From positions 496,001-560,000 of the forward strand of contig NZ_CP069128.1 of assembly GCF_029637485.1 (NCBI RefSeq): a stretch of 64,000 nt of DNA, read 5' to 3'. Positions 19,971-28,801 of this stretch are shown in pieces. The stretch is from Sphingomonas sp. LHG3406-1. Lineage in GTDB: Bacteria > Pseudomonadota > Alphaproteobacteria > Sphingomonadales > Sphingomonadaceae. The position numbers and the translations under genes are program-made. The notes below the pieces were generated by a model, which ran no database searches, was not told where the DNA came from, and saw nothing but the letters and a program-made list of their open reading frames with translations. Numbering within the stretch: position 1 is the first letter of the stretch; each line of letters starts with the position of its first letter.

Positions 19971-20603
19971 TCATTCCGCCGCGAAGGCGAAGCTCGGCTG
20001 TGCCGCGGCGGCGAGGACCTCCCGCACTAGCCCGAAGCTGCGGCGGTGGAGCGGGGTTGGCCCAAGGGCCACCAAAGCCCTGCGGTGGTCGGGGGTCGGA
20101 TAACCGCGGTTGGTTTCCCAGCCGTAACCCGGATAGGTTTCGGCATGCTCCGCCATGATGCGGTCGCGGGTGACCTTGGCGATGATGGAGGCGGCGGCGA
20201 TCGACCGGCATCTGGCGTCGCCGGAGACGATCGCCTTCGATGGCCGCTCCCACCTTGGACAGCGATTGCCGTCGACCAGCACGAAGCTGGGATCGAAGCC
20301 GAGCGCCTCGACCGCGCGGGCCATGGCCAGCATGCGCGCCCAGTAGATGTTGAGGGCGTCAATCTCCTCGACGCTGCAGATGCCGACTCCGCAACTCGCC
20401 TGGACCATCAGCCGGGCATAGATCGCCTCGCGCGCCTCGAGGCTCAGCTTCTTGCTGTCATCGATCCCACGCGGAAAGCGCTCGCGGTCGAGCACCACGG
20501 CGGCGGCGACGACCGGTCCAGCCAGCGGCGCGCACCCTGCCTCGTCCACTCCGGCAAGCGGAAGCGGATGCTCCTTCTCGAGCTTGAAGCAGGGCCGCGG
20601 CAG
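19971..20603 (-). CDS. rnhB: Ribonuclease HII, probable CTG start
   Basis: Removes RNA from RNA-DNA hybrids, including single ribonucleotides. 210 residues from the CTG; visible are VDEAG, GIDDSKKLS, VLVDGNRCP, AAASIIAKVTRDR and YPGYGWETNRGYPTPDH. No ATG, GTG or TTG between the in-frame TGA and VDEAG gives a complete first strand, but AGGAGG stands exactly six bases before a CTG that yields LPRPCFKLEKEHPLPLAG; the next option, GTG at 20549, would cut off that strand. The usual GRG substrate-reading motif after DEA reads GCA. The CTG lies just beyond the msrA stop, so translation may be coupled. Confidence 0.85.
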   Translation of the reverse strand: MPRPCFKLEKEHPLPLAGVDEAGCAPLAGPVVAAAVVLDRERFPRGIDDSKKLSLEAREAIYARLMVQASCGVGICSVEEIDALNIYWARMLAMARAVEALGFDPSFVLVDGNRCPRWERPSKAIVSGDARCRSIAAASIIAKVTRDRIMAEHAETYPGYGWETNRGYPTPDHRRALVALGPTPLHRRSFGLVREVLAAAAQPSFAFAAE

Positions 20604-20604
20604 A

Positions 20605-21144
20605 CTAGGCCTCCTGCTTCAGCCGGTTCTGGAAGCTCTTGCGCAGCTTCTGGAGCTTGGGCGGGATCACTGCCATGCAGTAAGGATTGCGCTGTCCTTC
20701 CGTCGCCCAATAGTCCTGGTGATAATCCTCGGCCGGATACCAGGTGGTGGCCGGTTCGATCGTGGTGACGATCCGCCCGCCCTGCTCATCGTTCAGCGCG
20801 ACGATCTTCGCCCGCGCCTCGGCTTCCTGGCTTTCGTCGAGCGGGAAGATGGCGCTTCGATACTGGGTGCCGACATCATTGCCCTGACGGTTCAGCTGGG
20901 TCGGATCATGGGTGGCGAAGAAGATGTCGAGCAGGTCGCCATAGCTCACCACGGCGGGGTCGAAGGTGACCCGGATGGCCTCGGCATGGCCGGTATCGCC
21001 GCCGCAGACCTGCTTGTAGGTCGGATTGACCGTGTCGCCACCGATATAGCCGCTCTCGACTTCGCTGACCCCGGCGACGTCGAGGAAGACCGCTTCCGTG
21101 CACCAGAAGCAGCCGCCAGCCAGAATTGCTTGTTGTTCCGCCAT
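20605..21144 (-). CDS. msrA: Peptide methionine sulfoxide reductase A
   Basis: Repairs methionine-S-sulfoxide in proteins. 179 residues with the catalytic [39 protein letters not shown] and YHQDYWA. Three in-frame ATGs compete; I take the one giving [11 protein letters not shown], with GGAG about six bases upstream. rnhB follows immediately, with its ribosome binding site inside the msrA end. Confidence 0.94.
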   Translation of the reverse strand: MAEQQAILAGGCFWCTEAVFLDVAGVSEVESGYIGGDTVNPTYKQVCGGDTGHAEAIRVTFDPAVVSYGDLLDIFFATHDPTQLNRQGNDVGTQYRSAIFPLDESQEAEARAKIVALNDEQGGRIVTTIEPATTWYPAEDYHQDYWATEGQRNPYCMAVIPPKLQKLRKSFQNRLKQEA

Positions 21145-21500
21145 CATGAACTCCATCCTTTGGCGGTCATGTAAGAGGGGGAGCAAGGCTTTGCGAGCCC
21201 ATGCGCCGGTGTGACCGGGATCCGGAGACGGACAGGGTCACGAAGGTCACAAAGGTCACCGGTGGCGGGGGTTCTGCACCGGATTGGATCCGGCGCGCTG
21301 GTGGGGGCGCCCGTATCGATGAAGGCGTTCGAAATTTGCCTGGCCAGATGACCGATGCTGGCCGGGAGCTTGGGCAGGAAAAATGGGCGAACCATGAAGG
21401 TTCATTTCGAAAGTCGATGTCCTACAGGACAAGACGGCCCGTGGGATCGGCGCCGGCTTTGGGCGCGAACAGGAATAGCTGCTCGCGAGGTGCGGCGGAA
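21145..21500. other. Intergenic region between msrA and the PilZ gene
   Basis: 356 bases without a convincing gene. It contains a 9-base tandem repeat (GGTCACGAA, GGTCACAAA, GGTCACCGG) at 21236-21262, an inverted repeat GAACC-ATGAA-GGTTC (21390-21404) and a 6-bp palindrome TGTCCT-AC-AGGACA (21418-21431). It must hold the msrA promoter. A 39-codon frame from 21395 has no support. Confidence 0.5.
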
Positions 21501-22199
21501 TCAGCCCTTGTAGCTTGCCTTGAGGCTGGCGAGTTCGAGCCGCTTGCCGACCCATTCCGCAAGTTCCTGGAAGCTCAGCTCATGGTCGAAGACGATGCCG
21601 GCGCGGCGGTCCGCGTACCAGCGCACCTCGCCCTTGATCGGACGCAGGCTTTCGACCACGACGACGACCTTCTCGCCGATGCAATAATCGTCGATCGGGC
21701 CGACCTTCATCCCGCCGAGCGAAATGTCGTGCACCTCCACCTTGTAGTAGAGCTTCTTGAGCTTGACGCTGGCCGAGCAGCCGACTTCGAGGCGGGGCGG
21801 GCGCGGCCGGAAGCCGTGGCGCGGCTTGCGACCGGCGAACAGCTCGCCGAGGTCCACATTCTGGTCGAACTTGAGGCCAATCAGCCCTTCACGGATCCAG
21901 ACGATGGTCGACGGGATCGACTGGCCGTTGAATTCGACCTTCACCTCCTCGCCGACGGGCGGACAGCGGCTGCAGTCGGCCATGACGCCGCCAGCGGACA
22001 TGTTGCGGATGCGGATGAGCTGCTCGCCCAGCGCGCCGGTCATCTTGGCGACGCGCAGGGTGGGAAGGACGCGTTCCTCCGAGCGCCGTTCGGGCGGACG
22101 GGGTACCGCGAGGCTCAACGACACCGTCGTCGAATCGAACGCGGCGGCGTCGACCTCTGCCGGACGACGACCGCGGCGGCGGATCAGGCTTTCAAACAC
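21501..22199 (-). CDS. Tandem PilZ-domain protein
   Basis: A 232-residue soluble protein with two PilZ-like barrels. The first (about residues 38-120) has ERRSEER as the RxxxR-type c-di-GMP contact and NMSAGGVM as the second motif; the second (about 133-215) has HDISLGGMKVG but no clear RxxxR. It likely reads c-di-GMP levels. It is divergent from the receiver-EAL pair at 22320-23551, so signal breakdown and signal reading sit side by side. Output is unknown. Confidence 0.85.
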   Translation of the reverse strand: MFESLIRRRGRRPAEVDAAAFDSTTVSLSLAVPRPPERRSEERVLPTLRVAKMTGALGEQLIRIRNMSAGGVMADCSRCPPVGEEVKVEFNGQSIPSTIVWIREGLIGLKFDQNVDLGELFAGRKPRHGFRPRPPRLEVGCSASVKLKKLYYKVEVHDISLGGMKVGPIDDYCIGEKVVVVVESLRPIKGEVRWYADRRAGIVFDHELSFQELAEWVGKRLELASLKASYKG

Positions 22200-22319
22200 G
22201 CGTTCCTGTCTCCTCGTGGCGGTGCGCCGCTGGCCTCGACGCGCAAGCGGGCCTTATGGACGAGGCAGGGTTAAGAAGCGGTTGCATGTGCCGGGCAAAG
22301 GCGTGAAGGGGTTTGTTTC

Positions 22320-22712
22320 ATGGCCGACATGCCCCGCCTCCTGCTGATCGACGACGAGCCCGCCCTGGCCGATTACATGGCGAGCGCCGCGCGCCTGTGC
22401 GGCTACGACCCCGCCATCGCCTCCGACCAGGCGAGCTTCACCGCCGCCTATCGGGAAGCGACACCGCAGGTGGTGGTGCTGGACCTGGGCATGCCGAACA
22501 CCGACGGGGTCGAATATCTGCGCTATCTTGCGGAGGAGGCGTTCGACGGGCCGGTGCTGATCGTGTCCGGCTTCGACCGACGCGTCCTCGACAGTGCCTT
22601 CCGGCTCGGCAGCGCGCTCGGGCTGAGCATGGCGGGTCCCTTGGAGAAGCCCGTGCGGCTGGAGGAACTGGAGACGATGCTCCATTCGCTCAAGCCCGGT
22701 CTCGTCCCGTGA
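22320..22712 (+). CDS. Stand-alone response regulator receiver
   Basis: A 130-residue receiver without output domain. All phosphorylation residues are present: D11/D12 (LLIDDEPAL), phosphoacceptor D55 (VVVLDLGMP), S83 and K110 (PLEKPV). AAGGGG lies eight bases before the ATG. It overlaps the EAL phosphodiesterase gene by GTGA, so it probably controls that enzyme as a separate subunit. No kinase is nearby. Confidence 0.9.
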   Translation: MADMPRLLLIDDEPALADYMASAARLCGYDPAIASDQASFTAAYREATPQVVVLDLGMPNTDGVEYLRYLAEEAFDGPVLIVSGFDRRVLDSAFRLGSALGLSMAGPLEKPVRLEELETMLHSLKPGLVP

Positions 22713-23551
22713 CGAGGGACGAGCGGCGGCTGCTCGACGATCTCGAGCAGGCGCTTGCCAGCGGAGCGCTTCGCCTCGCCTACCAGCCGAAGGTCAGTAC
22801 GGAGACGGGGCAGCTGGTCCGCGTCGAGGCGCTGGTCCGCTGGACCCATCCGGTGCTCGGCGCCGTGCCCCCTGCCCGCTTCGTGCCGCTGGCCGAAGAA
22901 CATGGGCTGATCGACGACCTCACCCAATGGGCGCTGCGGACGGCCCTTCGGCAATGGCGCGAATGGCATGCGGCCGGGCTCGATACGGCGGTCGCGGTCA
23001 ACATCTCGGCGCTGAGCCTGCAGAAGCTGGATTTTCCGGACCTGGTGGAGCGGCTGTGCCGTGCCCTCGACGTGCCCACCGACCGGCTGGTGCTCGAGCT
23101 GACCGAAGGCGCGACCCAGCCGCTGATCAAGCTGATGGACACGCTGACCCGCTTCCGCATCAAGGGCGTCGGCCTTGCCATCGACGATTTCGGTACCGGC
23201 TATTCGGGGCTGATCCAGCTCAGAAAGCTGCCCTTTACCGAGATCAAGATCGACCGGCAGTTCGTCACCGGACTGCCGACCAGCCGCGACGACCAGGTGA
23301 TCGTCCGTTCAGTGATCGAGCTGGCGCATGGCCTTGGGCTGCAGGTGACGGCCGAGGGGGTGGAGACGGTCGACCAGCTGACGGCACTGCGGGCGCTCGG
23401 CTGCGACCTGGTGCAGGGCTATCTCCTCGCCCACCCGCTCGATCCCGCCGAGCTGGTCGCCTGGGCGAGCCGCCACAAGCGCCGCTGGAAGCTGCTCGTC
23501 CGCCCGCCGGAGGATGCCCTGCTCCGCCAGCGGCTGGAGGCGAACGGCTAG
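22709..23551 (+). CDS. EAL-domain cyclic di-GMP phosphodiesterase
   Basis: A 280-residue, single-domain EAL protein that should linearise c-di-GMP. The catalytic set looks complete: E40-A-L-V-R, NISALSL, ELTEG, DDFGTGYSGL, KIDRQFV, AEGVET and the final VQGYLLAHPL. No GGDEF and no membrane segment. It starts with GTG inside the receiver's stop codon. The convergent aminotransferase gene overlaps its end by 4 nt. Confidence 0.92.
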   Translation: MTRDERRLLDDLEQALASGALRLAYQPKVSTETGQLVRVEALVRWTHPVLGAVPPARFVPLAEEHGLIDDLTQWALRTALRQWREWHAAGLDTAVAVNISALSLQKLDFPDLVERLCRALDVPTDRLVLELTEGATQPLIKLMDTLTRFRIKGVGLAIDDFGTGYSGLIQLRKLPFTEIKIDRQFVTGLPTSRDDQVIVRSVIELAHGLGLQVTAEGVETVDQLTALRALGCDLVQGYLLAHPLDPAELVAWASRHKRRWKLLVRPPEDALLRQRLEANG

Positions 23552-24750
23552 GACCAGGGAAGGTCGTCGATGACGCCTTGCTTGACGGCCGTGTCGAGGA
23601 TTTCCTGGGCGAGCGCGTCCGTCCGGCCGAACGCGGCAATGGCGGCATCGATGGTCGCGTCGGACTTGGCGAAGCACAGGCGGACGAGGCCATATTCGGG
23701 CGCCCGTTCGTAGAAGCCCGAGAGCGGGATGGTCGCCACCTTGAGCGTGCCGACGGCGAAGTCGGCAAACTGATGGTCCCTGAGCTTCATCCCGGACCGC
23801 GGAAGATCGATGCACTGGAAATAGGTCGCCTCGCTCGGAAGCAGGGCCCAGCCGTTCGCCTGCAATCCATCGGCCAGCCGTCGCTGCGCCCGGCGGAAGT
23901 CGGCGCGGGCGCTTTCCAGCCACTCGGGACGGCCGAGGCCCGTCGCCACGGCGGCCTGGAGGTTGGGCGGCGTGGCGAAGGTCAGATATTGATGCGCGCG
24001 GGCGATGGTCGTGGCCAGCGCGGCCGGCGCGGCGAGCCAGCCGATCTTCCAGCCGGTCAGCGAGAAGATCTTGCCCGCCGAGCCGATCTTGATCGTCCGT
24101 TCCGGCGCGAGCGAGGCCATGGAGGTGAAGCGGTCGGCGGTGAGCAGGACCTCTTCCCACACCTCGTCCGCGAGGATGAGCAGATCGTGGGCCCGGGCCA
24201 CGGTTGCGACGGCGGCGAGCTCCTCCGCTGCGAACAGCCGGCCGGTCGGATTATGGGGGTTGTTGAGGACGAGCATGGTCGTGCGGGGCGTCACCGCGGC
24301 TTCAAGCGCTTCCTCGGTCAGGCGCCACTCGGGCGGGCGAAGCGCCACTTCCCGCACCTCGCCGCCCGACTGGCGGATCAGCGGCGCATAGGCGTCGTAG
24401 GCGGGCGCGACGATGATCGCCTCGTCGCCCTCCTCGATCGCGGCCATGATGGTCGCGGCGATCGCCTCGGTCGCGCCGCTGGTCACGACGATCTGGTCGG
24501 GCGCGAGGGAGAGGCCCTGGCGGTCGGCATAAAAGCCGCAGACCGCCTCGCGCAGGACGGGAAGGCCGCGCGAGGGCGCATATTGGTTGCTGCCCTCGCG
24601 GAGCAGGCGGGCCGCCTCGTCCAGCAGCGGCTCGGGCCAGCCGAAGTCGGGAAAGCCCTGGCCGAGGTTGATTGCGCCATGCCGGGCGGCGGCGAGGCTC
24701 ATGGTTTCGAAGATGCTGGTCCCGAGCCTTTGCTCGAACAGGGGGTTCAA
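23548..24750 (-). CDS. PLP-dependent class I/II aminotransferase
   Basis: A 400-residue fold-type I aminotransferase. Visible are INLGQGFPDF, NQYAPSRGLPVLREAV, NNPHNPTG, DEVWEE and the PLP lysine K227 in GSAGKIFSLTGWKIGW. The pattern is that of methionine or kynurenine aminotransferases (YbdL-like); the exact substrate is not decided. It starts with TTG, seven bases after AAGGAG, overlapping the AMACR stop as TTGA, so both are cotranslated. Confidence 0.85.
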   Translation of the reverse strand: MNPLFEQRLGTSIFETMSLAAARHGAINLGQGFPDFGWPEPLLDEAARLLREGSNQYAPSRGLPVLREAVCGFYADRQGLSLAPDQIVVTSGATEAIAATIMAAIEEGDEAIIVAPAYDAYAPLIRQSGGEVREVALRPPEWRLTEEALEAAVTPRTTMLVLNNPHNPTGRLFAAEELAAVATVARAHDLLILADEVWEEVLLTADRFTSMASLAPERTIKIGSAGKIFSLTGWKIGWLAAPAALATTIARAHQYLTFATPPNLQAAVATGLGRPEWLESARADFRRAQRRLADGLQANGWALLPSEATYFQCIDLPRSGMKLRDHQFADFAVGTLKVATIPLSGFYERAPEYGLVRLCFAKSDATIDAAIAAFGRTDALAQEILDTAVKQGVIDDLPWS

Positions 24751-25838
24751 CGGAGCACTCCTTGCGCACGAAGGCCCGCGACGGCCTCGGCGGAATAACC
24801 AAGCCCGGCGAGGATCGCTGCGCCGTCTTCGCCGCCCTGCCGCGAGGGGCGCGGTGGCGGTGCGGGCGTACGGGCGAGGCGCGGTGCCGGACCGGGCTGG
24901 ACCACGCCATCGAGCGTGACGAAGGTGCCGCGGTCGCAATGGTGGGGGTGGTCCGGGGCTTCGCCGAGGGTCAGTACGGGGGCGACGCAGGCTTCGCGGC
25001 CGGCGAAGGCGTTCGTCCAGTCGTCGCGGCTGCGGGTGGCGATGACGGAGGCCACCGCCTCGCGGCCGGCGCCCATTTCGAGGCCCAGCACATCGTAGAA
25101 GGCGGCGCGGAACTGCGGTTCGATGGCGCCGACGCTGATCTCCCGCCCGTCGGCGCAGCGATAGCAGCCGTAGATGGGATCGCCACCATCGAGCAGGTTG
25201 GCGCCGCGCCGATCCTGCCACAGGCCGGCGGCGCGAAGGCCGAACATGAGGGCGCCGGTGAGCGCTGCGCCATCGGTCATGGCGGCGTCGATCACCTGTC
25301 CCTCGCCGGTCCGCTGGGCATGGAGCAGGGCCGCGACCATGCCGAACGCCAGCATCAGCCCGCCGCCGGCATAATCGGCGACGAGGTTCAATGGCGGCAC
25401 CGGCGGGCGGTCGGCCTCGCCGATGCAGGAGAGCAGGCCGGTCAGCGCGAGATAGTTGATGTCGTGGCCTGCTTCCTGGGCCAGCGGGCCGTCCTGGCCC
25501 CAGCCGGTCACCCGGCCATAGACGAGGCGCGGATTGGCCTCGAGCAGCGGCTCGGGGCCGAGATCGAAGCGCTCCATCACGCCTGGGCGATACCCTTCGA
25601 TCAGCCCGTCCGCCGTTCCTGCCAGGCGACGGACGATGTCTTGCGCCGGCGGCTGACGAAGGTCGAGGGCGATGCTCTCGCGGTTGCGGGTCAGCGGATC
25701 GCTGGGCACGCTGAGATTGCCCGGCCGCTCGACCCGGATCACCCGCGCGCCATGGTCGGCGAGCATCATCCCCGCGAACGGCCCGGGCCCCAGCCCGGCC
25801 ATCTCGACGATCGTCAGTCCATTCAGCGCACCCGTCAC
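24747..25838 (-). CDS. CaiB/BaiF CoA-transferase family, alpha-methylacyl-CoA racemase type
   Basis: 363 residues of the class III CoA-transferase fold. The racemase catalytic pair is in place: His125 in EAGHDINYLAL and Asp155 in NLVADYAGGG. Such enzymes interconvert R and S 2-methylacyl-CoA so that branched chains can enter beta-oxidation. It is divergent from an acyl-CoA dehydrogenase only 61 bp away, which fits that role. Confidence 0.85.
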   Translation of the reverse strand: MTGALNGLTIVEMAGLGPGPFAGMMLADHGARVIRVERPGNLSVPSDPLTRNRESIALDLRQPPAQDIVRRLAGTADGLIEGYRPGVMERFDLGPEPLLEANPRLVYGRVTGWGQDGPLAQEAGHDINYLALTGLLSCIGEADRPPVPPLNLVADYAGGGLMLAFGMVAALLHAQRTGEGQVIDAAMTDGAALTGALMFGLRAAGLWQDRRGANLLDGGDPIYGCYRCADGREISVGAIEPQFRAAFYDVLGLEMGAGREAVASVIATRSRDDWTNAFAGREACVAPVLTLGEAPDHPHHCDRGTFVTLDGVVQPGPAPRLARTPAPPPRPSRQGGEDGAAILAGLGYSAEAVAGLRAQGVLR

Positions 25839-25899
25839 TCGAGGCCCCTTTCCTTCCTGCCCTCATCGCCCCTAGGCTGCGATAAGCCAAGGAGGGATC

Positions 25900-27033
25900 A
25901 TGCTCGACACTTCGTTCCGCACCCTGTTCGACGCCGAGCATGAGGCGTTCCGAGAGACCGTCCGGAAGGTCGTCGATACGCTCGACACCGACCGGCACGA
26001 GCGGGAGGGGATCGTCGAGCGCGAGGCGTGGCTGAAGGCGGGCGAGGCCGGCATGCTGTGCCCGACGGTGCCGGAGGAATATGGCGGGCTCGGCCTCGAT
26101 TTCCGCTTCAACGCCATCGTCGCCGAGGAAGCCGCCTATGCCGGAAGCGCGGTCGGCTGGTCGCTGCAGAGCGACATCGTCGCCGACTATATCCTCGTCT
26201 ATGGTTCAGAAGAGCAGAAGGCCAAGTGGCTGCCGCGGATGGTCAGCGGCGAGGCGATCACCGCCATTGCCATGACCGAGCCGGGTGCCGGCTCCGACCT
26301 GCAGGGGATGAAGACCATCGCCCGCAAGGACGGGAACGGCTGGCGATTGAGCGGCTCCAAGACCTACATCACCAACGGGCAGGCAGCCGATCTGGTCGTC
26401 GTCTGCGCGCGGACGACGGAGGAAGGCGGGGCGCGGGGCATTTCGCTGTTCCTGGTCGAAACCGGGGACGAGGGCTTCAGCCGGGGGCGCAACCTCGACA
26501 AGATTGGGCTTCATGGCAACGACACGTCCGAGCTGTTCTTCGACGAGGTCCACCTGCCCGCCGACCGGCTGCTCGGGACCGAGAACGGCGGCTTCGCCAT
26601 GCTGATGCAGCAGCTGCCGCAGGAGCGGTTGAGCATCGCCATCCAGTCCCAGGCCGCGGCCCAGCGCGCCTTCGACCTGGCGGTCGAGTTCACCAAGGAT
26701 CGCAAGGCGTTCGGCAAGACGGTGTTCGACTTCCAGAACACGCGATTCACCCTCGCGGAGCTGAAGACCAGGCTGCAGGTCGGCTGGGCGCATCTCGACT
26801 GGGCGATCCAGCGCCACCTGCGCCATGAGCTGACCCCGGCGGAGGCGAGCGCGGCCAAGCTGTTCCATTCGGAGCTGCAGTTCGCCGCCTGCGACGCCTC
26901 GCTCCAGCTGCATGGCGGTGCCGGCTACATGAACGAATTTCCGATCGCGCGGCTGTGGCGGGACGCGCGGGTGACCCGCATCTACGGCGGCACCAGCGAG
27001 ATCATGAAGGAACTGATCGCCCGATCCATCTAG
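25900..27033 (+). CDS. Acyl-CoA dehydrogenase
   Basis: FAD enzyme, first step of beta-oxidation. 377 residues with [38 protein letters not shown] and [17 protein letters not shown]. The usual catalytic Glu of MCAD (YEGT) is Gly here, but Glu242 in [10 protein letters not shown] sits where long-chain and isovaleryl-CoA dehydrogenases keep their base, so it is probably active on longer or branched chains. A strong AAGGAGG precedes the ATG. Confidence 0.93.
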   Translation: MLDTSFRTLFDAEHEAFRETVRKVVDTLDTDRHEREGIVEREAWLKAGEAGMLCPTVPEEYGGLGLDFRFNAIVAEEAAYAGSAVGWSLQSDIVADYILVYGSEEQKAKWLPRMVSGEAITAIAMTEPGAGSDLQGMKTIARKDGNGWRLSGSKTYITNGQAADLVVVCARTTEEGGARGISLFLVETGDEGFSRGRNLDKIGLHGNDTSELFFDEVHLPADRLLGTENGGFAMLMQQLPQERLSIAIQSQAAAQRAFDLAVEFTKDRKAFGKTVFDFQNTRFTLAELKTRLQVGWAHLDWAIQRHLRHELTPAEASAAKLFHSELQFAACDASLQLHGGAGYMNEFPIARLWRDARVTRIYGGTSEIMKELIARSI

Positions 27034-27086
27034 CGCCAGGTCGATCAAGGCTTGCATTCGCTCCTTGCCCGGCGGAAACCTGTTTG

Positions 27087-27106
27087 CACTGACATTGTTG
27101 TCAGTG
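27087..27106 (+). promoter_or_regulatory. Operator-like inverted repeat before the acyl-CoA ligase
   Basis: CACTGACA-TTGT-TGTCAGTG, a perfect 8-bp inverted repeat, 24 bases before the ligase start codon. Its size and TGACA...TGTCA core resemble TetR-family operators that control fatty-acid genes. The regulator is not in this window. Confidence 0.6.
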
Positions 27107-27130
27107 AGTGTTCGTTGAAGGGGCGAAGCA

Positions 27131-28798
27131 TTGGAGGCAGTGGCGAGCGTTGGTGGTCATGGGGTGCCGGAAGGGTGGCTCCCCGAGCCGATGGCCGTGG
27201 GCGACATCCTCATCAGGAGTGCCACGCGTCATCCGGAAGCAATCGCGCTCGACTTCATGGGGCGGACCTGGACCTATCGCCAGCTGCTGAGTGAGGTGCA
27301 GTCGGCGGCGGCGGGCTTTCAGCGGCTAGGCGTCGGGCCGGGCACCAGGGTCGGCCTCTTCCTTCCGAACACGCCCCACTATCCGGTCGCTTATTATGGT
27401 GCGCTGCTGACCGGCGCGACGGTGGTCAACTTCTCACCGCTCTATTCGCCCGAGGAAGTCGCTTTTCAGGCGCGCGACAGCGGGACCGAGGTGATGGTCT
27501 GCCTCGACCTCGCCCGGCTGTGGGCACCGATGCAGCGGCTGCTCGACGACGGGCAGCTGAAGCATCTGATCGCCGGCAGCCTGACGGACGTGCTTCCCAC
27601 GATCAAGGGACTGGGTTTCCGCCTGCTCAAGCGGAGCGAGGTGCAGTCGCTTGGCAACGACCCGCGCATCATGCGGTGGCGCGACCTGGTGCGCGGCAAC
27701 GGAGCGGCGGCGCCGGTCGTCGTCGACCCAAAGCAGACCGCCCTGCTGCAATATACCGGCGGTACGACGGGAACGCCCAAGGGCGCCGCCATCACCCATG
27801 CCAATCTCAGCGCCAATGCGCTGCAACTGGCTGCCATCGATCCGGGCGAAGGCAAGCGCGAGGGACGGGTGCTGGGCGCCCTGCCCCTGTTCCACATCTT
27901 CGCCAACAGCTGCGTGCTCAACCGCAGCATCCTGTCGGGCGCGACCATCTATCTGCTGGCGAAGTTCGACGCGGGCGAAGCGCTCGCCGCCATCCGCCGC
28001 GGGCGCCTGACCGACCTTGCCGGGGTGCCGGCCATGTACCAGGCGATGATCGACCATCCGGACGTGGGCAAGACGAGCTTCGCCACCGTCCAGCAATGCT
28101 TCTCCGGCGGGGCGGCGATGACCGCCGTGCTCAAGGAGCGGTACGAGGCGATGACCGGCGCGCGCGTGCTGGAAGGCTATGGCCTGACCGAGACCAGCGG
28201 AGTCGTGGCCGTGAACCCCTATGAGGGCGAGACGCGGGCGGGCACGGTCGGTCTTCCGCTGCCGGGCACCGAAATCCTCATTCGCGATCCCGAGGATGCC
28301 AATCGCTGCTGCAGCCCGGGTCAGACCGGCGAGATCCTCGTCCGCGGTCCCCAGGTGATGGTCGGCTACTGGCGCCGGGAGCAGCAGGCGCCCGATCCGC
28401 TTCCAGGCGGGTGGCTGAGCACCGGCGACCTCGGATTCATCGAGGAAGGCGGCTATCTGCGCCTCGTCGACCGATCCAAGGACATGATCAACGTCGGCGG
28501 GTTCAAGGTCTTCCCGAGCCAGGTCGAGGCCGCCCTGCTCAAGGATCCGGCGGTCAAGGAAGCCCTGGTCATCGCCATCCCCGACGACCGGGTCGGCGAA
28601 CGGCCCAAGGCGTTCGTGGTCCTGAACGAAGGGTTCGAGGCCGATCCGAACGCCATCCTCAAGAAGCTCGCCATCCATGTCGGCAAGCATGAGCGGCCGG
28701 CGGCCATCGAAATCCTCGACGACCTTCCGCGCACCCTGATCGGCAAGCCCGACCGCAAGGCGCTGGCGAAACGGGAAGCGGAGAAGAGAGCGGCCTGA
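27131..28798 (+). CDS. Long-chain fatty acid-CoA ligase
   Basis: ANL-superfamily enzyme that activates fatty acids with ATP and CoA. 555 residues with P-loop YTGGTTGTPKGAAITHANL, LPLFHIFANS, EGYGLTETSG, the STGDLGFIEEGGYLRLVDR hinge region and the C-terminal catalytic lysine area RTLIGKPDRKAL. I take the TTG with AAGGGG eight bases upstream. It follows the acyl-CoA dehydrogenase after 97 bp but has its own operator-like site. Confidence 0.92.
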   Translation: MEAVASVGGHGVPEGWLPEPMAVGDILIRSATRHPEAIALDFMGRTWTYRQLLSEVQSAAAGFQRLGVGPGTRVGLFLPNTPHYPVAYYGALLTGATVVNFSPLYSPEEVAFQARDSGTEVMVCLDLARLWAPMQRLLDDGQLKHLIAGSLTDVLPTIKGLGFRLLKRSEVQSLGNDPRIMRWRDLVRGNGAAAPVVVDPKQTALLQYTGGTTGTPKGAAITHANLSANALQLAAIDPGEGKREGRVLGALPLFHIFANSCVLNRSILSGATIYLLAKFDAGEALAAIRRGRLTDLAGVPAMYQAMIDHPDVGKTSFATVQQCFSGGAAMTAVLKERYEAMTGARVLEGYGLTETSGVVAVNPYEGETRAGTVGLPLPGTEILIRDPEDANRCCSPGQTGEILVRGPQVMVGYWRREQQAPDPLPGGWLSTGDLGFIEEGGYLRLVDRSKDMINVGGFKVFPSQVEAALLKDPAVKEALVIAIPDDRVGERPKAFVVLNEGFEADPNAILKKLAIHVGKHERPAAIEILDDLPRTLIGKPDRKALAKREAEKRAA

Positions 28799-28801
28799 GG
28801 C

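Noticed and set aside
22272..22290. CtrA site between the PilZ and receiver genes
   Set aside because: Only one full TTAA half is present; the second half reads TTGC.
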